From NCBI GenBank assembly GCA_001586965.3, contig LUCW03000111.1, positions 1 to 64,000 on the forward strand: a stretch of 64,000 nucleotides of DNA, written 5' to 3'. Below the pieces are notes generated by a model. It worked only from the letters and a program-made list of their open reading frames with translations. It did no database searches and was not told the origin of the DNA. Shown here piece by piece: positions 8,827-23,700 of this stretch (position 1 is its first letter; the number at the start of each line of letters is the position of its first letter). Position numbers and translations under genes: made by a program. The DNA is from Sphaeroforma sirkka (taxonomy: Eukaryota > Opisthokonta > Ichthyosporea > Ichthyophonida).

Positions 8827-11800
8827 AATTAGGTGCAATACCCTGGAACTGTGAATACATAGGCAATTAGGTGCAATACCCTGGAACTGGGAATACATAG
8901 GCAATTGGGTGCAATACCCTGGAACTGGGAATACATAGGCAATTAGGTGCACAATACCCTGGAACTGGGAATACATAGGCAATTAGGTGCAATACCCTGG
9001 AACTGGGAATACATAGGCAATTAGGTGCAATACCCTGGAACTGTGAATACATAGGCAATTAGGTGCAATACCCTGGAACTGTGAATACATAGGCAATTAG
9101 GTGCAATACCCTGGAACTGTGAATACATAGGCAATTAGGTGCAATACCCTGGAACTGTGAATACATAGGCAATTAGGTGCAATACCCTGGAACTGTGAAT
9201 ACATAGGCAATTAGGTGCAATACCCTGGAACTGGGAATACATAGGCAATTAGGTGCAATACCCTGGAACTGGGAATACATAGGCAATTAGGTGCAATACC
9301 CTGGAACTGTGAATACATAGGCAATTAGGTGCAATACCCTGGAACTGTGAATACATAGGCAATTAGGTGCAATACCCTGGAACTGTGAATACATAGGCAA
9401 TACATAGGCAATTAGGTGCAATACCCTGGAACTGGAACTGGGAATACACCCTGGAACTGTGAATACATAGGCAATTAGGTGCAATACCCTGGAACTGTGA
9501 ATACATAGGCAATTGGGTGCAATACCCTGGAACTGGGAATACATAGGCAATTAGGTGCAATACCCTGGAACTGTGAATACATAGGCAATTAGGTGCAATA
9601 CCCTGGAACTGTGAATACATAGGCAATTAGGTGCAATACCCTGGAACTGTGAATACATAGGCAATTAGGTGCAATACCCTGGAACTGTGAATACATAGGC
9701 AATTAGGTGCAATACCCTGGAACTGGGAATACATAGGCAATTAGGTGCAATACCCTGGACTGTGAACTAGGTGCAATACCCTGGAACTGTGAATACATAG
9801 GCAATTAGGTGCAATACCCTGGAACTGTGAATACATAGGCAATTAGGTGCAATACCCTGGAACTGTGAATACATAGGCAATTAGGTGCAATACCCTGGAA
9901 CTGTGAATACATAGGCAATTAGGTGCAATACCCTGGAACTGTGAATACATAGGCAATTAGGTGCAATATACCCTGGAACTGGGAATACATAGGCAATTAG
10001 GGTGCAATACCCTGGAACTGGAATACATAGGCTGTAGGTGCAATACCCTGGAACTGTGAATACATAGGCAATTAGGTGCAATACCCTGGAACTGTGAATA
10101 CATAGGCATAGGCAATTGGGTGCAATAGGTGCCCTGGAACTGTGAATACATAGGCAATTAGGTGCAATACCCTGGAACTGTGAATACATAGGCAATTAGG
10201 TGCAATACCCTGGAACTGTGAATACATAGGCAATTAGGTGCAATACCTGGAACTGTGAATACATAGGCAATTAGGTGCAATACCCTGGAACTGTGAATAC
10301 ATAGGCAATTAGGTGCAATACCCTGGAACTGTGAATACATAGGCAATTAGGTGCAATACCCTGGAACTGGGAATACATAGGCAATTAGGTGCAATACCCT
10401 GGAACTGTGAATACATAGGCAATTAGGTGCAATACCCTGGAACTGTGAATACATAGGCAATTAGGTGCAATACCCTGAACTGGGAATACATAGGCAATTA
10501 GGTGGATACCCTGGAACTGTGAATACATAGGCAATTAGGGTGCAATACCTGGAACTGTGAATACATAGGCATTAGGCACCCTGGGAAATACATAGGCAAT
10601 TAGGTGCAATACCTGGAACTGTGAATACATAGGCAATTAGGTGCAATACCCTGGAACTGTGAATACATAGGCAATTAGGTGCAATACCTGGAACTGTGAT
10701 ACTAGGTGGAATGAATACATAGGCAATTAGGTGCAATACCCTGGAACTGGGAATACATAGGCAATTAGGTGCAATACCCTGGAACTGGGAATACATAGGC
10801 AATTAGGTGCAATACCCTGGAACTGTGAATACATAGGCAATTATACCCTGGAACTGGTGAATACATTGGGTGCAATACCCTGGAACTGTGAATACATAGG
10901 CAATTAGGTGCAATACCCTGGAACTGTGAATACATAGGCAATTAGGTGCAATACCCTGGAACTGTGAATACATAGGCATAGGTGCAATACCCTGGAACTG
11001 TGAATACATAGGCAATTAGGTGCATACCCTGGAACTGTGGAACTGGGAATAGGTAGGCAATACATAGGCAAGGTGCAATACCCTGAACTGTGAATACATA
11101 GGCAATTAGGTGCAATACCCTGGAACTGTGAATACATAGGCAATTAGGTGCAATACCCTGGAACTGTGAATACATAGGCAATTAGGTGCAATACCCTGGA
11201 ACTGTGAATACATAGGCAATTAGGTGCAATACCCTGGAACTGTGAATACATAGGCAATTAGGTGCAATACCCTGGAACTGTGAATACATAGGCAATTAGG
11301 TGCAATACCCTGGAACTGTGAATACATAGGCAATTAGGTGCAATACCCTGGAACTGTGAATACATAGGCAATTAGGTGCAATACCCTGGAACTGTGAACA
11401 TAGGCAATTAGGTGCAATACCCTGGAACTGTGAATACATAGGCAATTAGGTGCAATACCCTGGAACTGTGAATACATAGGCAATTTAGGTGCAATACCCT
11501 GGAACTGTGAATACATAGGCAATTAGGTGCAATACCCTGGAACTGTGAATACATAGGCAATTAGGTGCAATACCCTGGAACTGGGAATACATAGGCAATT
11601 AGGTGCAATACCCTGGAACTGTGAATACATAGGCAATTAGGTGCAATACCCTGGAACTGTGAATACATAGGCAATTAGGTGCAATACCCTGGAACTGTGA
11701 ATACATAGGCAATTAGGTGCAATACCTGGAACTGTGAATACATAGGCAATTGGGTGCAATACCCTGGAACTGTGAATACATAGGCAATTGGGTGCAACAC

Positions 11801-14784
11801 CCTGAACTGTGAATACATAGGCAATTAGGTGCAATACCCTGGAACTGGTGAATACATAGGAATACATAGGCAATTAGGTGCAATATACCTGGAACTGTGA
11901 ATACATAGGCAATTAGGTGCAATACCCTGGAACTGTGAATACATAGGCAAATAGGGTGCAATACCCTGGAACTGGGAATACATAGGCAATTAGGTGTGAT
12001 ACCCTGGAACTGTGAATTCATAGGCAATTAGGTACAATACCCTGGAACTGTGAATACATAGGCAATTAGGTGCAATACCCTAGGGAACCCTGTGAATACA
12101 TAGGCAGGCAATTAGGTGCAATACCCTGGAACTGTGAATACATAGGCAATTAGGTGCAATACCCTGGAACTGTGAATACATAGGCAATTAGGTGCAATAC
12201 CCTGGAACTGGGAATACATAGGCAATTAGGTGCAATACCCTGGAACTGTGAATACATAGGCAATTAGGTGCAATACCTGGAACTGTGAATACATAGGCAA
12301 TTAGGTGCAATACCCTGGAACTGTGAATACATAGGCAATTAGGTGCAATACCCTGGAACTGTGAATACATAGGCAATTAGGTGCAATACCCTGGAACTGT
12401 GAATACATAGGCAATTAGGTGCAATACCCTGGAACTGGGAATACATAGGCAATTAGGTGCAATACCCTGGAACTGTGAATACATAGCAATTAGGTGCAAT
12501 TAGGTGCAATACCCTGGAACTGTGAATACATAGGCAATTAGGTGCAATACCCTGGAACTGTGAATACATAGGCAATTAGGTGCAATACCCTGGAACTGTG
12601 AATACATAGGCAATTAGGTGCAATACCCTGGAACTGTGAATACATAGGCAATTAGGTGCAATACCCTGGAACTGTGAATACATAGGCAATTAGGTGCAAT
12701 ACCCTGGAACTGTGAATACATAGGCAATTAGGGTGCAATACCCTGGAACTGTGAATACATAGGCAATTAGGTGCAATACCCTGGAACTGTGAATACATAG
12801 GCAATTAGGTGCAATACCCTGGAACTGTGAATACATAGGCAATTAGGTGCAATACCCTGGAACTGTGAATACATAGGCAATTAGGTGCAATACCCTGGAA
12901 CTGTGAATACATAGGCAATTAGGTGCAATACCCTGGAACTGTGAATACATAGGCAATTAGGTGCAATACCCTGGAACTGGTGAATACATAGGCAATAGGC
13001 AATTAGGTGCAATACCGTGGAACTGTGAATACATAGGCAATTAGGTGCAATACCCTGGAACTGTGAATACATAGGCAATTAGGTGCAATACCCTGGAACT
13101 GTGAATACATAGGCAATTAGGTGCAATACCCTGGAACTGTGAATACATAGGCAATTAGGTGCAACACCCTGGAACTGTGAATACATAGGCAATTAGGTGC
13201 AATACCCTGGAACTGTGAATACATAGGCAATTAGGTGCAATACCCTGGAACTGTGAATACATAGGCAATTAGGTGCAATACCCTGGAACTGGGAATACAT
13301 AGGCAATTAGGTGCAATACCCTGGAACTGTGAATACATAGGCAATTAGGTGCAATACCCTGGAACTGTGAATACATAGGCAATTAGGTGCAATACCCTGG
13401 ATCTGTGAATACATAGGCAATTAGGTGCAATACCCTGGAACTGGGAATACATAGGCAATTAGGTGCAATACCCTGGAACTGTGAATACATAGGCAAATTG
13501 GGTGCAATACCCTGGAACTGTGAAATACATAGGCAATTAGGTGCAATACCCAATTGAACTGTGAATACATAGGCAATTAGGTGCAATACCCTGGAACTGT
13601 GAATACATAGGCAATTAGGTGCAATACCCTGGAACTGTGAATACATAGGCAATTAGGTGCAATACCCTGGAACTGTGAATACATAGGCAATTAGGTGCAA
13701 TACCCTGGAACTGTGAATACATAGGCAATTAGGTGCAATACCCTGGAACTGTGAATACATAGGCAATTAGGTGCAATACCCTGGAACTGTGAATACATAG
13801 GCAATTAGGTGCAATACCCTGGAACTGTGAATACATAGGCAATTAGGTGCAATACCCTGGAACTGTGAATACATAGGCAATTAGGTGCAATACCCTGGAA
13901 CTGTGAATACATAGGCAATTAGGGTGCAATACCCTGGAACTGTGAATACATAGGCAATTAGGTGCAATACCCTGGAACTGTGAATACATAGGCAATTAGG
14001 TGTGATACCCTGGAACTGTGAATACATAGGCAATTAGGTGCAATACCCTGGAACTGTGAATACATAGGCAATTAGGTGCAATACCCTGGAACTGTGAATA
14101 CATAGGCAATTAGGTGCAATACCCTGGAACTGGGAATACATAGGCAATTAGGTGCAATACCCTGGAACTGTGAATACATAGGCAATTAGGTGCAATACCC
14201 TGGAACTGTGAATACATAGGCAATTAGGTGCAATACCTGGAACTGTGAATACATAGGCAATTAGGTGCAATACCCTGGAACTGTGAATACATAGGCAATT
14301 AGGTGCAATACCTGGAACTGTGAATACATAGGCAATTAGGTGCAATACCTGGAACTGGGAATACATAGGCAATTAGGTGCAATACCCTGGAACTGGGAAT
14401 ACATAGGCAATTAGGTGCAATACCCTGGAACTGGGAATACATAGGCAATTAGGGTGCAATACCCTGGAACTGTGAATACATAGCAATTAGGTGCAATACC
14501 CTGGAACTGTGAATACATAGGCAATTAGGTGCAATACCCTGGAACTGTGAATACATAGGCAATTAGGTGCAATACCCTGGAACTGTGAATACATAGGCAA
14601 TTAGGTGCAATACCCTGGAACTGGGAATACATAGGCAATTGGGTGCAATAATACCCTGGAACTGGGAATACATAGGCAATTAGGTGCAATACCCTGGAAC
14701 TGGGAATACATAGGCAATTAGGTGCAATACCCTGGAACTGTGAATACATAGGCAATTAGGTGCAATACCCTGAATGAATACATA
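8827..14784. repeat. Satellite, left edge zone with variants
   Basis: About 157 copies. Variation includes CTGTGAAT versus CTGGGAAT, AATTAGG versus AATTGGG, occasional dropped or doubled bases and a few truncated or scrambled monomers (for example around 9400-9460, 10020-10150, 11030-11090 and 14770). Many runs of unchanged monomers remain. Confidence 0.9.
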
Positions 14785-17700
14785 GGCAATTAGGTGCAAT
14801 ACCCTGGAACTGTGAATACATAGGCAATTAGGTGCAATACCCTGGAACTGTGAATACATAGGCAATTAGGTGCAATACCCTGGAACTGTGAATACATAGG
14901 CAATTAGGTGCAATACCCTGGAACTGTGAATACATAGGCAATTAGGTGCAATACCCTGGAACTGTGAATACATAGGCAATTAGGTGCAATACCCTGGAAC
15001 TGTGAATACATAGGCAATTAGGTGCAATACCCTGGAACTGTGAATACATAGGCAATTAGGTGCAATACCCTGGAACTGTGAATACATAGGCAATTAGGTG
15101 CAATACCCTGGAACTGTGAATACATAGGCAATTAGGTGCAATACCCTGGAACTGTGAATACATAGGCAATTAGGTGCAATACCCTGGAACTGTGAATACA
15201 TAGGCAATTAGGTGCAATACCCTGGAACTGTGAATACATAGGCAATTAGGTGCAATACCCTGGAACTGTGAATACATAGGCAATTAGGTGCAATACCCTG
15301 GAACTGTGAATACATAGGCAATTAGGTGCAATACCCTGGAACTGTGAATACATAGGCAATTAGGTGCAATACCCTGGAACTGTGAATACATAGGCAATTA
15401 GGTGCAATACCCTGGAACTGTGAATACATAGGCAATTAGGTGCAATACCCTGGAACTGTGAATACATAGGCAATTAGGTGCAATACCCTGGAACTGTGAA
15501 TACATAGGCAATTAGGTGCAATACCCTGGAACTGTGAATACATAGGCAATTAGGTGCAATACCCTGGAACTGTGAATACATAGGCAATTAGGTGCAATAC
15601 CCTGGAACTGTGAATACATAGGCAATTAGGTGCAATACCCTGGAACTGTGAATACATAGGCAATTAGGTGCAATACCCTGGAACTGTGAATACATAGGCA
15701 ATTAGGTGCAATACCCTGGAACTGTGAATACATAGGCAATTAGGTGCAATACCCTGGAACTGTGAATACATAGGCAATTAGGTGCAATACCCTGGAACTG
15801 TGAATACATAGGCAATTAGGTGCAATACCCTGGAACTGTGAATACATAGGCAATTAGGTGCAATACCCTGGAACTGTGAATACATAGGCAATTAGGTGCA
15901 ATACCCTGGAACTGTGAATACATAGGCAATTAGGTGCAATACCCTGGAACTGTGAATACATAGGCAATTAGGTGCAATACCCTGGAACTGTGAATACATA
16001 GGCAATTAGGTGCAATACCCTGGAACTGTGAATACATAGGCAATTAGGTGCAATACCCTGGAACTGTGAATACATAGGCAATTAGGTGCAATACCCTGGA
16101 ACTGTGAATACATAGGCAATTAGGTGCAATACCCTGGAACTGTGAATACATAGGCAATTAGGTGCAATACCCTGGAACTGTGAATACATAGGCAATTAGG
16201 TGCAATACCCTGGAACTGTGAATACATAGGCAATTAGGTGCAATACCCTGGAACTGTGAATACATAGGCAATTAGGTGCAATACCCTGGAACTGTGAATA
16301 CATAGGCAATTAGGTGCAATACCCTGGAACTGTGAATACATAGGCAATTAGGTGCAATACCCTGGAACTGTGAATACATAGGCAATTAGGTGCAATACCC
16401 TGGAACTGTGAATACATAGGCAATTAGGTGCAATACCCTGGAACTGTGAATACATAGGCAATTAGGTGCAATACCCTGGAACTGTGAATACATAGGCAAT
16501 TAGGTGCAATACCCTGGAACTGTGAATACATAGGCAATTAGGTGCAATACCCTGGAACTGTGAATACATAGGCAATTAGGTGCAATACCCTGGAACTGTG
16601 AATACATAGGCAATTAGGTGCAATACCCTGGAACTGTGAATACATAGGCAATTAGGTGCAATACCCTGGAACTGTGAATACATAGGCAATTAGGTGCAAT
16701 ACCCTGGAACTGTGAATACATAGGCAATTAGGTGCAATACCCTGGAACTGTGAATACATAGGCAATTAGGTGCAATACCCTGGAACTGTGAATACATAGG
16801 CAATTAGGTGCAATACCCTGGAACTGTGAATACATAGGCAATTAGGTGCAATACCCTGGAACTGTGAATACATAGGCAATTAGGTGCAATACCCTGGAAC
16901 TGTGAATACATAGGCAATTAGGTGCAATACCCTGGAACTGTGAATACATAGGCAATTAGGTGCAATACCCTGGAACTGTGAATACATAGGCAATTAGGTG
17001 CAATACCCTGGAACTGTGAATACATAGGCAATTAGGTGCAATACCCTGGAACTGTGAATACATAGGCAATTAGGTGCAATACCCTGGAACTGTGAATACA
17101 TAGGCAATTAGGTGCAATACCCTGGAACTGTGAATACATAGGCAATTAGGTGCAATACCCTGGAACTGTGAATACATAGGCAATTAGGTGCAATACCCTG
17201 GAACTGTGAATACATAGGCAATTAGGTGCAATACCCTGGAACTGTGAATACATAGGCAATTAGGTGCAATACCCTGGAACTGTGAATACATAGGCAATTA
17301 GGTGCAATACCCTGGAACTGTGAATACATAGGCAATTAGGTGCAATACCCTGGAACTGTGAATACATAGGCAATTAGGTGCAATACCCTGGAACTGTGAA
17401 TACATAGGCAATTAGGTGCAATACCCTGGAACTGTGAATACATAGGCAATTAGGTGCAATACCCTGGAACTGTGAATACATAGGCAATTAGGTGCAATAC
17501 CCTGGAACTGTGAATACATAGGCAATTAGGTGCAATACCCTGGAACTGTGAATACATAGGCAATTAGGTGCAATACCCTGGAACTGTGAATACATAGGCA
17601 ATTAGGTGCAATACCCTGGAACTGTGAATACATAGGCAATTAGGTGCAATACCCTGGAACTGTGAATACATAGGCAATTAGGTGCAATACCCTGGAACTG

Positions 17701-20700
17701 TGAATACATAGGCAATTAGGTGCAATACCCTGGAACTGTGAATACATAGGCAATTAGGTGCAATACCCTGGAACTGTGAATACATAGGCAATTAGGTGCA
17801 ATACCCTGGAACTGTGAATACATAGGCAATTAGGTGCAATACCCTGGAACTGTGAATACATAGGCAATTAGGTGCAATACCCTGGAACTGTGAATACATA
17901 GGCAATTAGGTGCAATACCCTGGAACTGTGAATACATAGGCAATTAGGTGCAATACCCTGGAACTGTGAATACATAGGCAATTAGGTGCAATACCCTGGA
18001 ACTGTGAATACATAGGCAATTAGGTGCAATACCCTGGAACTGTGAATACATAGGCAATTAGGTGCAATACCCTGGAACTGTGAATACATAGGCAATTAGG
18101 TGCAATACCCTGGAACTGTGAATACATAGGCAATTAGGTGCAATACCCTGGAACTGTGAATACATAGGCAATTAGGTGCAATACCCTGGAACTGTGAATA
18201 CATAGGCAATTAGGTGCAATACCCTGGAACTGTGAATACATAGGCAATTAGGTGCAATACCCTGGAACTGTGAATACATAGGCAATTAGGTGCAATACCC
18301 TGGAACTGTGAATACATAGGCAATTAGGTGCAATACCCTGGAACTGTGAATACATAGGCAATTAGGTGCAATACCCTGGAACTGTGAATACATAGGCAAT
18401 TAGGTGCAATACCCTGGAACTGTGAATACATAGGCAATTAGGTGCAATACCCTGGAACTGTGAATACATAGGCAATTAGGTGCAATACCCTGGAACTGTG
18501 AATACATAGGCAATTAGGTGCAATACCCTGGAACTGTGAATACATAGGCAATTAGGTGCAATACCCTGGAACTGTGAATACATAGGCAATTAGGTGCAAT
18601 ACCCTGGAACTGTGAATACATAGGCAATTAGGTGCAATACCCTGGAACTGTGAATACATAGGCAATTAGGTGCAATACCCTGGAACTGTGAATACATAGG
18701 CAATTAGGTGCAATACCCTGGAACTGTGAATACATAGGCAATTAGGTGCAATACCCTGGAACTGTGAATACATAGGCAATTAGGTGCAATACCCTGGAAC
18801 TGTGAATACATAGGCAATTAGGTGCAATACCCTGGAACTGTGAATACATAGGCAATTAGGTGCAATACCCTGGAACTGTGAATACATAGGCAATTAGGTG
18901 CAATACCCTGGAACTGTGAATACATAGGCAATTAGGTGCAATACCCTGGAACTGTGAATACATAGGCAATTAGGTGCAATACCCTGGAACTGTGAATACA
19001 TAGGCAATTAGGTGCAATACCCTGGAACTGTGAATACATAGGCAATTAGGTGCAATACCCTGGAACTGTGAATACATAGGCAATTAGGTGCAATACCCTG
19101 GAACTGTGAATACATAGGCAATTAGGTGCAATACCCTGGAACTGTGAATACATAGGCAATTAGGTGCAATACCCTGGAACTGTGAATACATAGGCAATTA
19201 GGTGCAATACCCTGGAACTGTGAATACATAGGCAATTAGGTGCAATACCCTGGAACTGTGAATACATAGGCAATTAGGTGCAATACCCTGGAACTGTGAA
19301 TACATAGGCAATTAGGTGCAATACCCTGGAACTGTGAATACATAGGCAATTAGGTGCAATACCCTGGAACTGTGAATACATAGGCAATTAGGTGCAATAC
19401 CCTGGAACTGTGAATACATAGGCAATTAGGTGCAATACCCTGGAACTGTGAATACATAGGCAATTAGGTGCAATACCCTGGAACTGTGAATACATAGGCA
19501 ATTAGGTGCAATACCCTGGAACTGTGAATACATAGGCAATTAGGTGCAATACCCTGGAACTGTGAATACATAGGCAATTAGGTGCAATACCCTGGAACTG
19601 TGAATACATAGGCAATTAGGTGCAATACCCTGGAACTGTGAATACATAGGCAATTAGGTGCAATACCCTGGAACTGTGAATACATAGGCAATTAGGTGCA
19701 ATACCCTGGAACTGTGAATACATAGGCAATTAGGTGCAATACCCTGGAACTGTGAATACATAGGCAATTAGGTGCAATACCCTGGAACTGTGAATACATA
19801 GGCAATTAGGTGCAATACCCTGGAACTGTGAATACATAGGCAATTAGGTGCAATACCCTGGAACTGTGAATACATAGGCAATTAGGTGCAATACCCTGGA
19901 ACTGTGAATACATAGGCAATTAGGTGCAATACCCTGGAACTGTGAATACATAGGCAATTAGGTGCAATACCCTGGAACTGTGAATACATAGGCAATTAGG
20001 TGCAATACCCTGGAACTGTGAATACATAGGCAATTAGGTGCAATACCCTGGAACTGTGAATACATAGGCAATTAGGTGCAATACCCTGGAACTGTGAATA
20101 CATAGGCAATTAGGTGCAATACCCTGGAACTGTGAATACATAGGCAATTAGGTGCAATACCCTGGAACTGTGAATACATAGGCAATTAGGTGCAATACCC
20201 TGGAACTGTGAATACATAGGCAATTAGGTGCAATACCCTGGAACTGTGAATACATAGGCAATTAGGTGCAATACCCTGGAACTGTGAATACATAGGCAAT
20301 TAGGTGCAATACCCTGGAACTGTGAATACATAGGCAATTAGGTGCAATACCCTGGAACTGTGAATACATAGGCAATTAGGTGCAATACCCTGGAACTGTG
20401 AATACATAGGCAATTAGGTGCAATACCCTGGAACTGTGAATACATAGGCAATTAGGTGCAATACCCTGGAACTGTGAATACATAGGCAATTAGGTGCAAT
20501 ACCCTGGAACTGTGAATACATAGGCAATTAGGTGCAATACCCTGGAACTGTGAATACATAGGCAATTAGGTGCAATACCCTGGAACTGTGAATACATAGG
20601 CAATTAGGTGCAATACCCTGGAACTGTGAATACATAGGCAATTAGGTGCAATACCCTGGAACTGTGAATACATAGGCAATTAGGTGCAATACCCTGGAAC

Positions 20701-23700
20701 TGTGAATACATAGGCAATTAGGTGCAATACCCTGGAACTGTGAATACATAGGCAATTAGGTGCAATACCCTGGAACTGTGAATACATAGGCAATTAGGTG
20801 CAATACCCTGGAACTGTGAATACATAGGCAATTAGGTGCAATACCCTGGAACTGTGAATACATAGGCAATTAGGTGCAATACCCTGGAACTGTGAATACA
20901 TAGGCAATTAGGTGCAATACCCTGGAACTGTGAATACATAGGCAATTAGGTGCAATACCCTGGAACTGTGAATACATAGGCAATTAGGTGCAATACCCTG
21001 GAACTGTGAATACATAGGCAATTAGGTGCAATACCCTGGAACTGTGAATACATAGGCAATTAGGTGCAATACCCTGGAACTGTGAATACATAGGCAATTA
21101 GGTGCAATACCCTGGAACTGTGAATACATAGGCAATTAGGTGCAATACCCTGGAACTGTGAATACATAGGCAATTAGGTGCAATACCCTGGAACTGTGAA
21201 TACATAGGCAATTAGGTGCAATACCCTGGAACTGTGAATACATAGGCAATTAGGTGCAATACCCTGGAACTGTGAATACATAGGCAATTAGGTGCAATAC
21301 CCTGGAACTGTGAATACATAGGCAATTAGGTGCAATACCCTGGAACTGTGAATACATAGGCAATTAGGTGCAATACCCTGGAACTGTGAATACATAGGCA
21401 ATTAGGTGCAATACCCTGGAACTGTGAATACATAGGCAATTAGGTGCAATACCCTGGAACTGTGAATACATAGGCAATTAGGTGCAATACCCTGGAACTG
21501 TGAATACATAGGCAATTAGGTGCAATACCCTGGAACTGTGAATACATAGGCAATTAGGTGCAATACCCTGGAACTGTGAATACATAGGCAATTAGGTGCA
21601 ATACCCTGGAACTGTGAATACATAGGCAATTAGGTGCAATACCCTGGAACTGTGAATACATAGGCAATTAGGTGCAATACCCTGGAACTGTGAATACATA
21701 GGCAATTAGGTGCAATACCCTGGAACTGTGAATACATAGGCAATTAGGTGCAATACCCTGGAACTGTGAATACATAGGCAATTAGGTGCAATACCCTGGA
21801 ACTGTGAATACATAGGCAATTAGGTGCAATACCCTGGAACTGTGAATACATAGGCAATTAGGTGCAATACCCTGGAACTGTGAATACATAGGCAATTAGG
21901 TGCAATACCCTGGAACTGTGAATACATAGGCAATTAGGTGCAATACCCTGGAACTGTGAATACATAGGCAATTAGGTGCAATACCCTGGAACTGTGAATA
22001 CATAGGCAATTAGGTGCAATACCCTGGAACTGTGAATACATAGGCAATTAGGTGCAATACCCTGGAACTGTGAATACATAGGCAATTAGGTGCAATACCC
22101 TGGAACTGTGAATACATAGGCAATTAGGTGCAATACCCTGGAACTGTGAATACATAGGCAATTAGGTGCAATACCCTGGAACTGTGAATACATAGGCAAT
22201 TAGGTGCAATACCCTGGAACTGTGAATACATAGGCAATTAGGTGCAATACCCTGGAACTGTGAATACATAGGCAATTAGGTGCAATACCCTGGAACTGTG
22301 AATACATAGGCAATTAGGTGCAATACCCTGGAACTGTGAATACATAGGCAATTAGGTGCAATACCCTGGAACTGTGAATACATAGGCAATTAGGTGCAAT
22401 ACCCTGGAACTGTGAATACATAGGCAATTAGGTGCAATACCCTGGAACTGTGAATACATAGGCAATTAGGTGCAATACCCTGGAACTGTGAATACATAGG
22501 CAATTAGGTGCAATACCCTGGAACTGTGAATACATAGGCAATTAGGTGCAATACCCTGGAACTGTGAATACATAGGCAATTAGGTGCAATACCCTGGAAC
22601 TGTGAATACATAGGCAATTAGGTGCAATACCCTGGAACTGTGAATACATAGGCAATTAGGTGCAATACCCTGGAACTGTGAATACATAGGCAATTAGGTG
22701 CAATACCCTGGAACTGTGAATACATAGGCAATTAGGTGCAATACCCTGGAACTGTGAATACATAGGCAATTAGGTGCAATACCCTGGAACTGTGAATACA
22801 TAGGCAATTAGGTGCAATACCCTGGAACTGTGAATACATAGGCAATTAGGTGCAATACCCTGGAACTGTGAATACATAGGCAATTAGGTGCAATACCCTG
22901 GAACTGTGAATACATAGGCAATTAGGTGCAATACCCTGGAACTGTGAATACATAGGCAATTAGGTGCAATACCCTGGAACTGTGAATACATAGGCAATTA
23001 GGTGCAATACCCTGGAACTGTGAATACATAGGCAATTAGGTGCAATACCCTGGAACTGTGAATACATAGGCAATTAGGTGCAATACCCTGGAACTGTGAA
23101 TACATAGGCAATTAGGTGCAATACCCTGGAACTGTGAATACATAGGCAATTAGGTGCAATACCCTGGAACTGTGAATACATAGGCAATTAGGTGCAATAC
23201 CCTGGAACTGTGAATACATAGGCAATTAGGTGCAATACCCTGGAACTGTGAATACATAGGCAATTAGGTGCAATACCCTGGAACTGTGAATACATAGGCA
23301 ATTAGGTGCAATACCCTGGAACTGTGAATACATAGGCAATTAGGTGCAATACCCTGGAACTGTGAATACATAGGCAATTAGGTGCAATACCCTGGAACTG
23401 TGAATACATAGGCAATTAGGTGCAATACCCTGGAACTGTGAATACATAGGCAATTAGGTGCAATACCCTGGAACTGTGAATACATAGGCAATTAGGTGCA
23501 ATACCCTGGAACTGTGAATACATAGGCAATTAGGTGCAATACCCTGGAACTGTGAATACATAGGCAATTAGGTGCAATACCCTGGAACTGTGAATACATA
23601 GGCAATTAGGTGCAATACCCTGGAACTGTGAATACATAGGCAATTAGGTGCAATACCCTGGAACTGTGAATACATAGGCAATTAGGTGCAATACCCTGGA

